The notes below the pieces were generated by a model. That model saw nothing but the letters and a program-made list of their open reading frames with translations, did not search any database and was not told the origin of the DNA. Shown here one piece after another: positions 1-13,028 of a DNA stretch of 64,000 nucleotides; positions within the stretch are counted from its first letter, which is position 1, and every line of letters starts with the position of its first letter. This DNA comes from Nilaparvata lugens (lineage: Eukaryota; Arthropoda; Insecta; Hemiptera; Delphacidae). Location of the stretch: contig NC_052510.1 of the NCBI RefSeq assembly GCF_014356525.2, forward strand, positions 55,602,503-55,666,502, in the 5' to 3' direction. The position numbers were made by a program, and so were the translations under genes.

Positions 1-63
1 AGTCCTCTAAAGTACCTGAGTACTCAAATTCCGTAATGTTTCCCAAGATTAGGAAAATATTAA

Positions 64-215
64 GTGCCGGTTGCACAACAGCCGGTTAAATTTTAACCGT
101 GATTAATTCCACGAGAACCAATCAGAGATGCTGTCTTTTCAAAAACGCCTTCTCTGATTGGTTCTCGTGAAATTAATCACAGTTAAAATTTAACCGGCTG
201 TTGTGCAACCGGGCC
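64..215. repeat. Foldback MITE with TTAA flanks
   Basis: Arms of about 65 bp (GTGCCGGTTGCACAACAGCC and onward, mirrored at the right end) surround a short spacer. TTAA stands on both sides (60-63, 216-219), which fits a piggyBac-type target. Relatives are at 28690, 38949 and 53727. Confidence 0.8.
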
Positions 216-494
216 TTAAAATATCCAATTAGAATAGTTCAATATTTGAAAAAGCACAAAAACGAGCTTCAAAAAAAGGTTCTAATCAAGTCAGAAATTT
301 GCTCTTTCCAAAATATAAGAAAAGCTTCTAATTTGTGAAAGAAATTCACAGAATTTTTTAATAAATATAGCTGTACCTTTGATTATGGGTACGTTATGTA
401 TGGTAAAGGTATACCTTAACGTATCTATAATGAAAGGCTGTACCGTATGTTTTTAATTTGAATAGAATAATAAATTGAAACATAAAAGCTTTTA

Positions 495-939
495 AGGCCC
501 GCCGCAAAGTAGACCCACGCTAATCCACGAAAAGCAACCCACGCTGTTGTTTGTTTTGTAAACCATTGCTATATTGAGGTCCACGTTATAATGTCAGTGG
601 ATAAAGATGGGAGAACAGCGTTGTCGATTCTATGCCTTAATTAATTATATTCCTGCATTGTCAAGAACAGATTTGGCTTCGTTGCGGAGCTAGAAAAGGA
701 TAGTACTACCTTCTTTGTCGAATGATAGACAAGGATAGCAACATCAAAGTTAATCAAATACTGCCATTATAACGTGGACTTCACTATAAGCTTCTCCAGA
801 CATCTGTGTAATACATGCAATGAATAATCCACTTGTCAGCTGATTGATTATGAACATTTCTTTAGCAATGGTTTACAAAACATCCCACGGCGTGGGTTGC
901 TTTTCATGGATTTGCGTGGGTCTACTTGGCGTGGACCTT
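495..939. repeat. MITE D, inverted ends, with MITE B nested inside
   Basis: The left end AGGCCCGCCGCAAAGTAGAC is mirrored at the right. The inner arms carry CAACCCACG and its complement. The flanking sequence TAAAAGCTTTTA is repeated on both sides and is itself a palindrome, suggesting a target duplication of about 12 bp. A relative lies at 51270-51500. Confidence 0.75.
572..788. repeat. MITE B (GTCCACGTTATAATG ends), nested
   Basis: Its ends are GAGGTCCACGTTATAATG and the complement CATTATAACGTGGACTTCAC, flanked by TATA. The interior has GATAGACAAGGATAGCAA, shared with the copies near 22.6-22.8 kb and 37.6 kb. Confidence 0.75.
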
Positions 940-1189
940 AAAAGCTTTTATGTTTCGATTATTAATGAGGGTATCTGAGTGGTAACACCACTCGAAATAT
1001 CGCCAAAGATTCTGATATGCGATTTTGCAAACATGGACCCGGCTGCACTAAAGTATTAAATTTTAAAGGTGATTAAATGAAGGTTAAATGTAACGAAAAC
1101 CAATCAAAGAATCTTCATTTTTTAATGCGAATGATGCCCACATGAACTTTTAGCTTGTGCGTGGGTGATTTTATGAGATAATAAAACGT

Positions 1190-1290
1190 TCATGCCCACA
1201 GCGGGATTCCAACCCACGACCAGGTAGCACTAGCAGACTGAAGAGTGCAACTCCTTAGTCGTTTCGGCTATTTCGACCGGCTCTTGAAAG
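1190..1290 (-). repeat. tRNA-like SINE remnant
   Basis: On the minus strand there is a T-arm-like GTGGGTTGGAATCCC (a degenerate B box) about 60 bases after TAGCCGAAACGACTAAGGAG, which could be an A box. It may be a tRNA-derived SINE head or a decayed tRNA. The cloverleaf is not convincing. Confidence 0.35.
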
Positions 1291-1759
1291 TTGAAATTTA
1301 ACCGTTTTTTTTGCTAAAGGCCCATGACATTTTCAAGAATCAACTTCAATCCAGATGTTCATAACAGTAATTGTTCATTTATTGATTAAATGATACACCA
1401 TTTTTTTTTCAATAATTAGGAGAGGACCAACAGGCACAGCCCAAAACTGTTCCTCCCCGAATTTTGATTCATATACTGCCCAGAAAGAAGGTTATGTTTT
1501 CTCCACTTTATAAAATGTTGTTCAATATCCTCAGCAAACAATAATTTTTGTTTTTTGTAAATTAATTGTAAGCATGTATATACAGTTTCAGAATACATGT
1601 AAATAATAATCAGCAAAAATAAGCATGCACTGAAACTGAATCAGCTGTAGTTCTCGATCAGCTGATCCAATTGGTGATTGTTGCCACGGCTTCGCGTTCA
1701 TTACTTATTTCTTATTCGAGGTTAGTTTTTGTTAACATGGTGCTAACCTTGGACCATTT

Positions 1760-1953
1760 ATAGAATAGACACGGCCCATTGTATATTCATAGTGAAAGTC
1801 GATGAAGCCAACATCTAATGCCACATCACCATATCGTGACGTCAGCATAGGATAGAAAACAAGGTAAACAAACTCTGCAGAAAAGTTTACTCGAAAAACT
1901 CGGCAGTAGATGTTGGCTTCAGAGGCTGGACTTCCCAACGTGTCTATTCTATA
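1760..1953. repeat. MITE K with TA ends
   Basis: The ends TATAGAATAGACACG and CGTGTCTATTCTATA mirror each other, and inner arms GAAGCCAACATCTA are also inverted. The TA border fits a Tc1/mariner-type non-autonomous element. The end motif recurs near 13982. Confidence 0.75.
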
Positions 1954-2174
1954 ACTGGTCTAAGGTGCTAACAACTGTAAAAAAAACTTTTATCGTGGAT
2001 CATTATTTTCGGTCATACGGAATGGATGTGCGTGTGGTCCAAGCTCGTCACACACTGCATCAAGTTTTCAGGAACATTTCCACAAAAACCCGCCTAGCAA
2101 TGCTGTGATTCTTAGTACTGTTGAAAGAAAACATCTTCCGTGAGGACCCGCCATCTACAATCGTTCAACTCAAA

Positions 2175-2825
2175 GAAAAAAATCTGATGTGGCGCACTCA
2201 CACAACTTTCCTTGCCGTTATGAAAATTAATCACCTGACGATAGTGTTCCCGCGCATCTCAAGTCTACTATTCTAATATCTTAGCCAGCTGGTGACAGGA
2301 CTATAACGCTGGAGACACACGAGGTCTGCTATCTCTTCATAGTGAATGATTTAATAGAATCAACAATTGCCAACAGTTTGCAATTGAATAATCACATTTT
2401 CTCGAATTTCGAGCTAAAATGTTACTAAACATTAATTGTAGAGATTTTCATGCTCAATCCTTTCAACTTGACATTTTTTGTTTAAATTGTATCTGAAGAC
2501 TGATAATTGGAAATCTAAAATCAAACTTTGCATAGATGGGGCGGAGCTCCTGAAATTTTTACAGATATGGGACTTGTGGCAGTTGATATAGCTTATCAAT
2601 AAACTTAGGTATAAATTTGATCAAAATCGTTGGAGCCATTTTCGAGAAAATCACGAAAAACCCTGTTTTTGACAACATTTTTGTCATTTTAGCCGCCATC
2701 TTGAATTGCATTTTATCGAAATTGTTCGTGTCGGATCCTTATAGTGTAAGGACCTTAAGTTCCAAATTTCAAGTCATTCCATTGATTGGGAGATGAGATA
2801 TCGTGTACACAGACGCACAGACACT

Positions 2826-2877
<52 letters not shown>

Positions 2878-3007
2878 TACAGACCAATACCAAAAAAACA
2901 CTTTTTTGGACTCAGGGGACCTTGAAACGTATAGAAATTGGGGTACCTGAATTTTTTTCGGAAAGCAATACTTTCCTTACCTATGGCAATAGGGCGAGGA
3001 AAGTAGG
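2175..3007 (+). repeat. Repeat I, about 830 bp, with embedded CA microsatellite
   Basis: It is shared with 34030-34835, 59365-60195 (both reversed) and 51545-52135 (partial). Landmarks are GGCGCACTCACACAACTTTC at one end, TCGAGAAAATCACGAAAA in the middle, a CA run, and GGAAAGCAATACTTTCC at the other end. No coding capacity is evident. Class unknown. Confidence 0.7.
2829..2872. repeat. (CA)n microsatellite
   Basis: Uninterrupted CA run inside repeat I. The ORFs running through it on both strands are artefacts. Confidence 0.95.
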
Positions 3008-3289
3008 AGAATGGAACATTAGGAACATTAGGAGAATGGAACAACCCCTATTCATAAAAATTGCGCAAAACCTACAAGAACGGTACGAGTGTTGCTTCAA
3101 ATTGAACGAGGGTCATATTGAACATGTTATTACCCGTGTTTAACCGATTTTGCTTCCTTTGACTTGTATATGTTGTTGAAATTTATACGTAAAATAAAGT
3201 ATTATACCATTTCAGTACTGTTTATTTTGGCTGATACTGTATTAAGCATGTATATTGTAAGGAATAATATATTGATATGTATTGATGTA

Positions 3290-3640
3290 TATTGATAGGA
3301 ATAAAGATAGGTTCAATACAGGAGAGTTGTTCCACTCATACAATACCAGATATAGACAAAACCTCAGAGACGACATTCATCGAACTGATATGTATGAGAG
3401 GGGGGTAAAGAGTGCAGGAATTCGGCTTTATAATTCATTGCCAACACGCATAAAAGCTCTTATAGGTGAAAAGTTCAGAATTAAGGTGAGGGAGGAGTTG
3501 TTGCAGTTTTGTCCTTATTCCAGTGAGGAATTCTTTTTGCATTATAGAATGCAAAGATTGAAGACTTATAATTGACAAATCCTTATACCCCTTTCATAGG
3601 TGGTCAGTGGGATGAAAAAAATGAAATGAAAAAAAATGAA
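3290..3640 (+). pseudogene. LINE ORF2 C-terminal fragment and tail
   Basis: The frame to 3575 reads HSYNTRYRQNLRDD, then SAGIRLYNSLPTRIK and SSEEFF. These are hallmarks of the region downstream of reverse transcriptase in Jockey/CR1-like LINEs. It is 5' truncated, and an A-rich GAAATGAAA tail follows. Confidence 0.6.
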
Positions 3641-3694
3641 ATGTAAGCATTAATTTTAAGCATAGTAGCAGGCCTACTGTTCAAACAAAACTTT

Positions 3695-3978
3695 TCAACT
3701 CACAACGTTTTGGTCGGCTTCAAAATCTTCGAAATCGACGAGAAGAACTTGAATACTTTCTTCTCCTACAACCTCCCTGGTTTTACACCGGTTCGCCAAT
3801 GCGCTCAGGAATTCGAAGGTGTTTAGCTGCGGAGGATTCGCCATCAGCTGGTTGGTCAAATTTTTGATGATCCTGTCTTGGACGTCCCATTTCGCCTTTC
3901 GTCTCTTTCGCAAAACTGGATGGTTCTCTAATCGCAATACATCAGTGTAAGCCTCTCTCGCCATACCTACTAGACACT
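3695..3978 (-). CDS. Exon 7, copy 1: C-terminus
   Basis: After a GTTTCAG acceptor the exon reads CLVGMAREAYTDVLRLENHP and onward to the stop after ADQNVVS. It is basic in the first half (RKRRKAKWDVQDR) and acidic at the end (VDFEDFEADQ). The phase joins exon 6 (A+AG gives Lys). There is no copy 2 counterpart in the window. Confidence 0.7.
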
Positions 3979-6900
3979 CTGAAACATCATTTGAAAAATT
4001 ATCAACGATTTGAAAAAACTATAAATTGTTGCATCATAGAGAAAAGATTGCATAAGAAGATGTACCATGGTACGTATAGGTCGTTTATGTTCCAAATTTC
4101 AAGCCGAAGTTAACTCAAGAGAGACGGTGAGAGTGTAAAGTAGAGCGTGCACTAGGTCGGTGGAGCGGCGCGACGCGGCGCGAATTTCCGACCTGGAATT
4201 AAATACATGTGATCCTCCGTGTACTAGGAGGGCGGCGCGGCGCGCAGCTCGAAAATTTTATGGACTTTTCGGGGTCGGAACGGCGTCGCGCCGCGCTTCT
4301 AGTGCACGGAGGTCAGGTCGGAAAAATTCCGCGCTCGGGTAACTTTGCGAGGGCTCGGCTTTTTCCGAGCTCTGCTTCTTTCGAACATGGTCAGGCTACA
4401 GTAACTATATATATCACAGGGTATATCACAGGGTAGAGTTCTATTATATGCTGACGACACTTCCTACATTTGTGGATCACAAGATGTGAATGTTTTAGAA
4501 ATTGACACTTTTTTAAATATAAATGCCATAGCCCAATACCTTCAACAACTTAAGCTTGGAATAAATGAATCGAAATCACAATACTTACAGTTTGACATAA
4601 GAATAACTCTAGGCCAACACATAATATTAATGTCCAGGTAAATAATATAAATGTTGACAAGCCTCTTTTTGTTAAGTTCCTAGGGGTAGCTTTAGACCAG
4701 TATTTATCATGGAATTACTATATTGATCAGCTTTGTAATAGAATCTCCTCAGGTGTTTTTGCACTCAGACAGATTAGAAGGTTAAATGATTCCAAACTGA
4801 CAATGGCAGTCTTCCATTCCCTAATTATGTCACATATTCGCTATGCCATTGTTGTTTGGGGTGGGTCCTGTCAGAATTTGGAGAGAGTTTTCAGGCTGCA
4901 GAAAAAAGCTATACGGTCAATAAAAGGAATTATGCCTCTCGAATCTTGCAGGAGTCATTTCAAGGAGCTAGGCATTATCACCGTTCCCTCTCTTTACATT
5001 TATGAGGTGATTATGTACTTCAGGAGAAATAAGGCTTCGGCTAGAAATAGTGATTCCCACAGGTATCAAACCAGAAATGGAGGAGACTTTGCTTCCATGT
5101 ACCATAGGACAGCTCTTTTTGAAAAGAAGCCAACATATATGGGTCTTAAATTTTTTAGAAAGCTTCATGATGATATGAAAAACGTTGAAGATTTCAATGG
5201 AAGGTGTATTTTATACCACACAGGAATATATGTGTAGGGAGGGGCCCTTTGTGTGTTGATATGTTTATGTGTATGTGTATGTATGTATATGAGTATGTGT
5301 CATGTGTATTTTTTCTTATTGAAAGTAATGTTTTCAAGCATTTTTTTTGACAATTCTCATACTCTAGGAAGATATTAAAAACAAACAAACATATAACCAT
5401 AGTTGTTGTAATTGTTTTGTTGTATATTGCTTTTTCTCATTGTATTTTTGTGTGTTGTGAATAAATTGAATAAAAAAGTTACTGGTTATTGAACGAGCGT
5501 TATCGAGTTTTCACTTTTGACTTACTGAAGGCGAAAGTCGTCCGTCTGTTTGTATGTTCTACGATAAATCCTTCAGAAATGATTGATCTATCAGCTTCAA
5601 AGTTTGAACACGTATTCTTCGAACAGGACAAGTTCGTTGGACAACAAAATTGAAACACTCCTTCGTCCTTTTTCAAGATATAAAAATAACATTGAAAGTG
5701 CATAAGAAAGAATTGTTATGATTTATCATTTAATCATCTGAAGAATTTATCGCATGCAATAAATTATACTTTTTATGATAATTCCTTGAAGCTTAATCTA
5801 AGCAAGACAAATTTTATTAAGTTCTCTATGAGAGGTAATGAGAATGATCCAGCTATTGTGGGATGGGAGTGTCCTGCTACTGATAAGACAAAGTTTCTGG
5901 GGATTGAATTGCAGGCAAACTTGAAGTGGGATGGTCACATAGAGAAACTCCAGAAAAGGCTTTACCATGCTCTCTTTGCTCTGAGGACTGTTAAGTCGAA
6001 TTCAAATCTCAAGACAGCTCTAAAGGTTTACCATGAGTATTTTCTTTCACTTATTGGATTTAGTATTTTGTTTTGGGGGGCTGGAAGAATTCATTTGAAC
6101 ACAAACTTAAAAATGCAGAAAAAATCACTTCGGATTTTGGGGGGAGTGGGTCCATCTTTCTCCTGTAAGACCATATTCAAGGCACTCCGACTACTTACAG
6201 TTCCAGCGATATACTTCCTTGAAGTTGTTTCGTTTGTGTTCAAAAACAAAAATAGTTTTAATGCTAACCGAATTTGTCATAATTATGAAACACGATGTAA
6301 AAATACAGGATTATTCCAGTTCCCTATCCATAGACTGACTCTTCTCGAAAAGGGACCGTATTATTCAGGACTGAAGTGTTTTAATTGCATTCCCGAGGAT
6401 ATAAGGCTGTGTAGCAGCTATAAGTTATTTGTTTCAAAGATAATTAGGACACTGGTAGAGGCTTGTCCTTATACCATTGAGGAGTGTTTTAGAGCATTCA
6501 TGTGACTCCATTCTAAAAATGACATGTATGCCACTTGAGCACCGCTCAGAATTTGTGGCTTCACACAACAAAAATATAATAATAACTACAGTTTTTCAAT
6601 TCATTCATTCATAACATCAGCTGAGGCAATTTAAGAGCTATCACACGCTCTGACCAATAATTACAACATAATTCACAAATTTTACAACTACAAAATAATA
6701 TAATAATTAATGTACGATTTCTGTCATTTATTTTCCTTTGAAATACTGTATCATGAATTTGGAATCATATAAGAATATTTAAGATGTTGAAGCGACAGAG
6801 TAAGTTAATATTCAAAGAGTTATTTTTAATTTCAAATAAGAACTCTAACTTCAACAACTATTTCTTAATTCAAATAGCAATTGATAAGTCTACGTCACGA

Positions 6901-9900
6901 CTAAAGGGCAGGTCACACCAACGTCTGCTAGCGGTAGCGAGCTCGCTCCCGCGGAGGTAGTTTTTCTGGAAGCAGTTCACACCAAAAAAACGTCCGCCAG
7001 CGGTAGTTTGGTTTTGTTCTTGTTTTGATGAGGCTGGTTCTCTAGAAGTGGGGGAAGGCCGGCAACCAGAGTGAGTCTCGGCATTCTGCGCATGCGCTAC
7101 CGATGGCGAAGTTCTGGAGTTCGCTTTCCATGTTATTAGATTGGCCAGGTCAGACCGAGCTCACTACCGCTAGCGGTACTCCCACTAGGAGACGTTTCAA
7201 AACTTCGCCTGGCTCGCCAAGTGAAACTACCGCCGAGGTACTACCTCCGCGGTAGCGAGCTCGGTGTGACCTGCTCAACTTAATAACATGGAAGGCGAGT
7301 TTTTTGACTTCGCTACCGCCGCGGACGCGAGCTCGGTGTGACCTGCCCTTAACTAGTCCAAAACGGCGCCGCGCCGCGCCGCCCCACCGACCTAGTGCAC
7401 GCGCAGCTTAAGAATGACGCAGTATGAGAGAGAGACTACATGCATAGAGAAAAGATAGCGTAAGAAGATATCCCATGGTATATGTCATTTATGTTCCAAA
7501 TTTTTCTCAGGTCGATAGTACACATAGCTCTTTTGCTTGAAGCTATGTGACGCTGGTAGTCTTTCATATTGTGCCGTTCTTACACTATCACCCGGCCAAA
7601 ACAGAATAGAATAGAAACTTTATTTGTCACAAAAAACCAACAATACGGTTTGAAATAAATAATAATAAACAGTAATCGGCTTGGGTTGACAAAAATCGGC
7701 TTGAATATTTGAACATGAGCGACCTATATACCATGGATATGTTTCCCATTAGGGAACTTGGGACTATATTTATTTATTTATAAGGTTAGCAAAAAATACA
7801 AGAATCGGAAAAGAAAAAACAGGCTATTGCCTAAAACTTCTTCAATTTCCTAATTTTGTTTTAAATTGTCCAAATATTATAGGACAAAAATCGGCTTGAA
7901 TATTTGAACATGAGCGACCTATATACCATGGATATGTTTCCCATTAGGGAACTTGGGACTATATTTATTTATTTATAAGGTTAGCAAAAAATACAAGAAT
8001 CGGAAAAGAAAAAACAGGCTATTGCCTAAAACTTCTTCAATTTCCTAATTTTGTTTTAAATTGTCCAAATATTATAGGTTATGTCCATTCAAATTTCTAC
8101 ACCAAATCACAATTTTAAATATAAATATATTCGGCGAGGTGGAACCACCACTGGGTCTCCCCTCCATTGAAAGCCATACTCTAATAATAATAACCATGGG
8201 ATATCTTCTTAATATGCTATATTTTCTCTATGATTGGTTTTACTTTGTAGAAGGAAATATCAATTATTCATCAGTGAAAAATTTTGTCTATAAAGACAAC
8301 TTCTAGACTGTTGATAGCTTAGCTATGAATTGGACATTTAAGCATTTTTGTTATCTTTTATAAAAAGAATTAATATTTCCACAACTACTAATTTATAAAA
8401 ATATCGAGATAAATCTCGGTTGTCACATCATTATTAATCTATCATATTGTGTAAGAAACAAATGCGTTTTACAAATTTCGAGACTTTTTATCAAATACCA
8501 TAGAATAAACAATTAATAGCTGAACAACTATCAATGTATATGTATCAGGGTAGGTAGATAATAGGTCAATGTATAGAATATTTAAATAAAAATATGAATC
8601 TGAATATCATTTTTAAATTATTTTGTCACGACATGTTTCGGCTATATAATGCCGTTATCAGATTTATATTCAAATGTAGCCCTAAAGAAAAATAAAGTCA
8701 ATATATAGCTATTCTCTGCCAATATTGTGCTGGAAAAAGAGTGGAAAAATACTTTTCCTACAGTTACGTTGAAAAGTGGCCATTGCTGCACCGATTACAG
8801 AACGCAAAGAATCACTTTTCCGCTCTAGTGCGGGAAAAATTTTTCTGTACTCCAGATTTGCAACATGGCAACGCGAAATACTTAGTAGGTTATATGGAGC
8901 AACAGTGCAGCAAAATCAAAATGAAGTTGGTAACAGTGACTGCTGTGGCTGCTATAGTGAGCAGAGGTGCAACCAAGCACAACGCGCTAATTATTAATTA
9001 GATATTATAACCAAGGACAACATTTTTATTCAATTTGACAATAAATTAAGGTTTTTATCAATAATAAAATTACACAGAAAAACATTTGATGCATTTCAGG
9101 CAATTTTACCCATAATTACCCACTTCTCATATTCAATGGTAACTGTAGGAAAAACTTAATGTGAAATAAGTGCGCAAAGTTCCTCTGCTGCACTCAAGAA
9201 ACCATTCCGCCCTCGCCTACGGCTCGGGCGTAAACGTTTCTTTCGGTGCAGCAAACTGTCACTTTGCGCACTAGTTGCACAAATAACTATTGCCAACTAT
9301 GGTTTCCCATGTAATAGACGGGTAACGTATAACAGATAGGGGAAAGGTGTGCAGGGTAGTGAAAGAGGGTAGGTATGATACTATATTATACTTTAGGGAT
9401 ACAATATTTTTATATTTGAATATTTGGGAGAGGAATATCAAAGGGTTCACCTGTATTTCCTCTCCCAAATACCATTTCAATGATATGTGAATTTGTGCAA
9501 ATTAGTAAATAAATAACTAATCCTACCACAAAATAACCTTCACTAATCTATTACACAGATTATATCATTATAAAATGTTTGATCACCCCAACACGTCATT
9601 ATAGTGGGGTATCATAATTAGGACTAAGTTTATTATCAGCAAATTTATTGTATGTATATTTTAATAATATTATAAAACCACTTCATTTATATGGGCTACT
9701 TATGTTAAATTAATTATTAAAAGCAATATAAAAACTTGTAATACCCTTTCATTAAAAACTCTCAAATATTTTAACGACTAGTTTCGATCATAGGTCATTC
9801 CAAGTTAGAATGTCATTTAAGTTAAATATAGTCGTTAAAATATTTTAAAGTTTTTAATAAAGGGTACTACAAGTTTTTATATTGTTTTTATTAATTCAAC

Positions 9901-12900
9901 TAGTAGTTCTGTGAACAGTCGACCTCACGCAGTATTCTCATCCACAAGTACCTGATTGAAACTATAGACCTTCCTACTCACTTGAAAAATTGTGAAGATG
10001 TCAATGTTTTTGAGAAGGAATTAAAAAGTTTTTTGATGCTTGGAGTATTCTATACCACAGAAGAGTTTGTGTGTAGAGAGGGTCATTTGTGTGATTTTTT
10101 TCTTCTTTTTTTGTAATACTGTATGTATTATAAATTTTTGACAATTCCTATACTCTGATTAGAGTCTCTGGGAAGCTTTAAAAACAAACAAACAAACAAA
10201 CAAACCTTATGGAAATACAGCAATAGACTGGCTTCTCCACACATCTGTGTAATCACTTGTCAGCTGATTTATGATGAATAATTCTATAGTCTGATTTTTA
10301 CTCTAATATTGGCGTATGAAGGAGGCTTCTTTTTCCTTTTATATTATCCTTGAAATGCAAAATTTCCAAACAAACCTTGTATATACGTTGACGCGCAATT
10401 AAAAAAGGAACATACCTGTCAAATTTCATGATAATCTATTACCGCGTTTCGCCGTAAATGCGCAACATATAAACATTTAACCTCACTTTGCTCGGTCAAT
10501 AATTATGTATATTTTTTTTGTAAATGAGGTCCTCTGGTTGCAATTCATTAGCAATCAGAGAAATTATTATAAAATATTGTTGCTGTTGCTGTTGCTGTTG
10601 TTGATAGTTGCTGTTGGGAGGATTATGATTTTCTAAACAACCAGAAGATGATTGGAGTTTTGAAGTAATATTAGGCGTACAATAGGAATGAAAATAAAAA
10701 TGTGTATAGAAATATAAATAAAAATAATATACACAGAAAAAAACGATCCAGATAGATAAAAAACAGGATATTTCGATGACTATGTCATCTTCTTCAACTG
10801 GTCCGTCGTAGTCAGAATGACATAGTAATCAAAATATCCTGTATTATAAACGTTTTGAAATATTAGGCATATAATAGAAATTAAAATTAAATTGTGTCTA
10901 GAAATCTAAATAAAACTAATATACACAGAAAACTCGACCCAGATAGATATAAAAACAGGATATAATACAGGATATTTCGATGACTAAGCAATCTTCTATA
11001 CAACCTTAGATTGTAGTAAGGATGATATAGTCATCAAAATATCCTGAATTATCCAAGTTTTAAATCTATTTGTGTCGTGTTTTCTGAATATCAAAAATAT
11101 TAGGCTAGGCGCACACCAGTTAGTCAAGACAAGACATGATCAGACACGTTTAGTCACAATACTTCACATAGCTGCTTGTGACACAACTCACACTGATCGG
11201 TCATTGCAATGAAATATGACTCCATAAGCAACTATGTGAAGTATTGTGACTAAACGTGACCAGTCTTGTCTTGACTAACCGGTGTAGGCCCAGCCTAAGT
11301 ATTATAAAACTCTGAAGGGTCTATTATGTGCTACGAAATATAAATAAAGATTGACATCTACTCACTCTGAAAACTCCAGATATTGGGGTGTTCTACTCCG
11401 CCAAGATAGGCCTTGAGCCGCTTGTGGTAGCTGTGAATGAAATTGTTGGTTCTACTTCTCTGTCCGTAAACTGACATAGAATTACTGCCAATTTCGCCCA
11501 ACCAATAATCCCTCACGTAGCTGCAAATTAGTAAGACTAATATAAGAAAACACTAAACATGTAGAGGACATATTATACGAAATTTTTTGTAACTAACTAT
11601 TGTATGTAATTGTAATTTATCTAATATTTTCTGTAATTGATGTAGTAGTTTTAGTTATTTTTTGAGAAATGAACATTTATTTATTTAATAACTGCGTTTC
11701 ATAATGTATTTATTGTTACATTGAATATGAAACATAAATAAGTTTACATGAAAATTTCTAACTTGACTTATAACTTGAATTGTTATTTTGAAAAGAAATA
11801 ATTCCTTAGTAGGCCTACCATTTTTTCTTTAAAAACTTTTTTTATAAAATACAACTATTTTCGGCTTTCAAGCCATTTTCAAGTTTTTGAAATGAAACTA
11901 TTTATTTTCTAAATTTATATAACAAATTATTTACAAGTGAAAAGTTTCTAATCACTCATGATCAAAGTTCCCCATTTTATTAAAAGATATGAGGAGTATA
12001 ATATAAAGGTGCGTACAGACTTACGCGCTGCGTCGCAAGCAAACGCTGACAACAGCAGTCAACAGCTGACCTGTAAGGGAGGCCACTAACGACAGGACAA
12101 GTGTGTTGAGCATGCGTGTACGCACATGCTCGCCATGCATGTTGTGTCATCAGCGAAAAACTTCGAACAGAAAACAGCTGTTTGATAGCAGCTTCTACAT
12201 AAACAACCAATAACAATGATTCAATAATTTTTCTTCGAGCCAGAGTACATCAGTACATAAGCCAGGTTACATACAATCCATTATAAATTGAATACAATAT
12301 ACAGAATACAATGTCACAGTAGTAAAACACAATATTCAAACATTAAATCTATACTTCAACAAATTATAATAATATATCAAATGTCTAAAGGTGCGTACAG
12401 ACTTTCGCTCTGCTCCGCAACCGAACGTCACTCCAGCAGAGCGATTGATGATCGACCGGGGAGCAACAATGGTTCGACCGGGGAATGCGAGAAGATCTAA
12501 CACCTTTCGTAACGTTCATGATGGGTGCGTGGGCGGCGCGACTGTAGTTCGATGGAGGAACGAGGGCGGTACGAGGGAGGAGCGTGCTCGGTGCGGGTTG
12601 GAAGAGCGTATATGTGTACGCAGCTTATTATATCTATTTTTACTGTAGATTTTTAAAATGTCCAATGCCTAATATTGTCTTTCTGTAATGACTATTATTC
12701 ATATAATATGTTCTACTTCCAATATAATATCATTATGTCTAATTTAATGTACATATTACCAAAGTAGTAAAGTATCAGCTAGCATGAAGCATCAACAAAT
12801 AAGTACAGTACATTCCTTATAATGAATAAACCACTAAAAAATTACAAATTATTATAATAATACAAAAATAATTTAATCTCAAATAGAGCAACAAAAACTC

Positions 12901-12985
12901 GAAGATACAAAAACCTAACCTTAAACATTTTTGTTTTCGCTGATTACACAACATGCATGAATAAGAGCAGTTTGCCTTTCGCTGT

Positions 12986-13028
<43 letters not shown>

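Noticed and set aside
8741..9001. Two overlapping frames as a gene candidate
   Set aside because: No recognisable domain, no splice support and no conserved copy.
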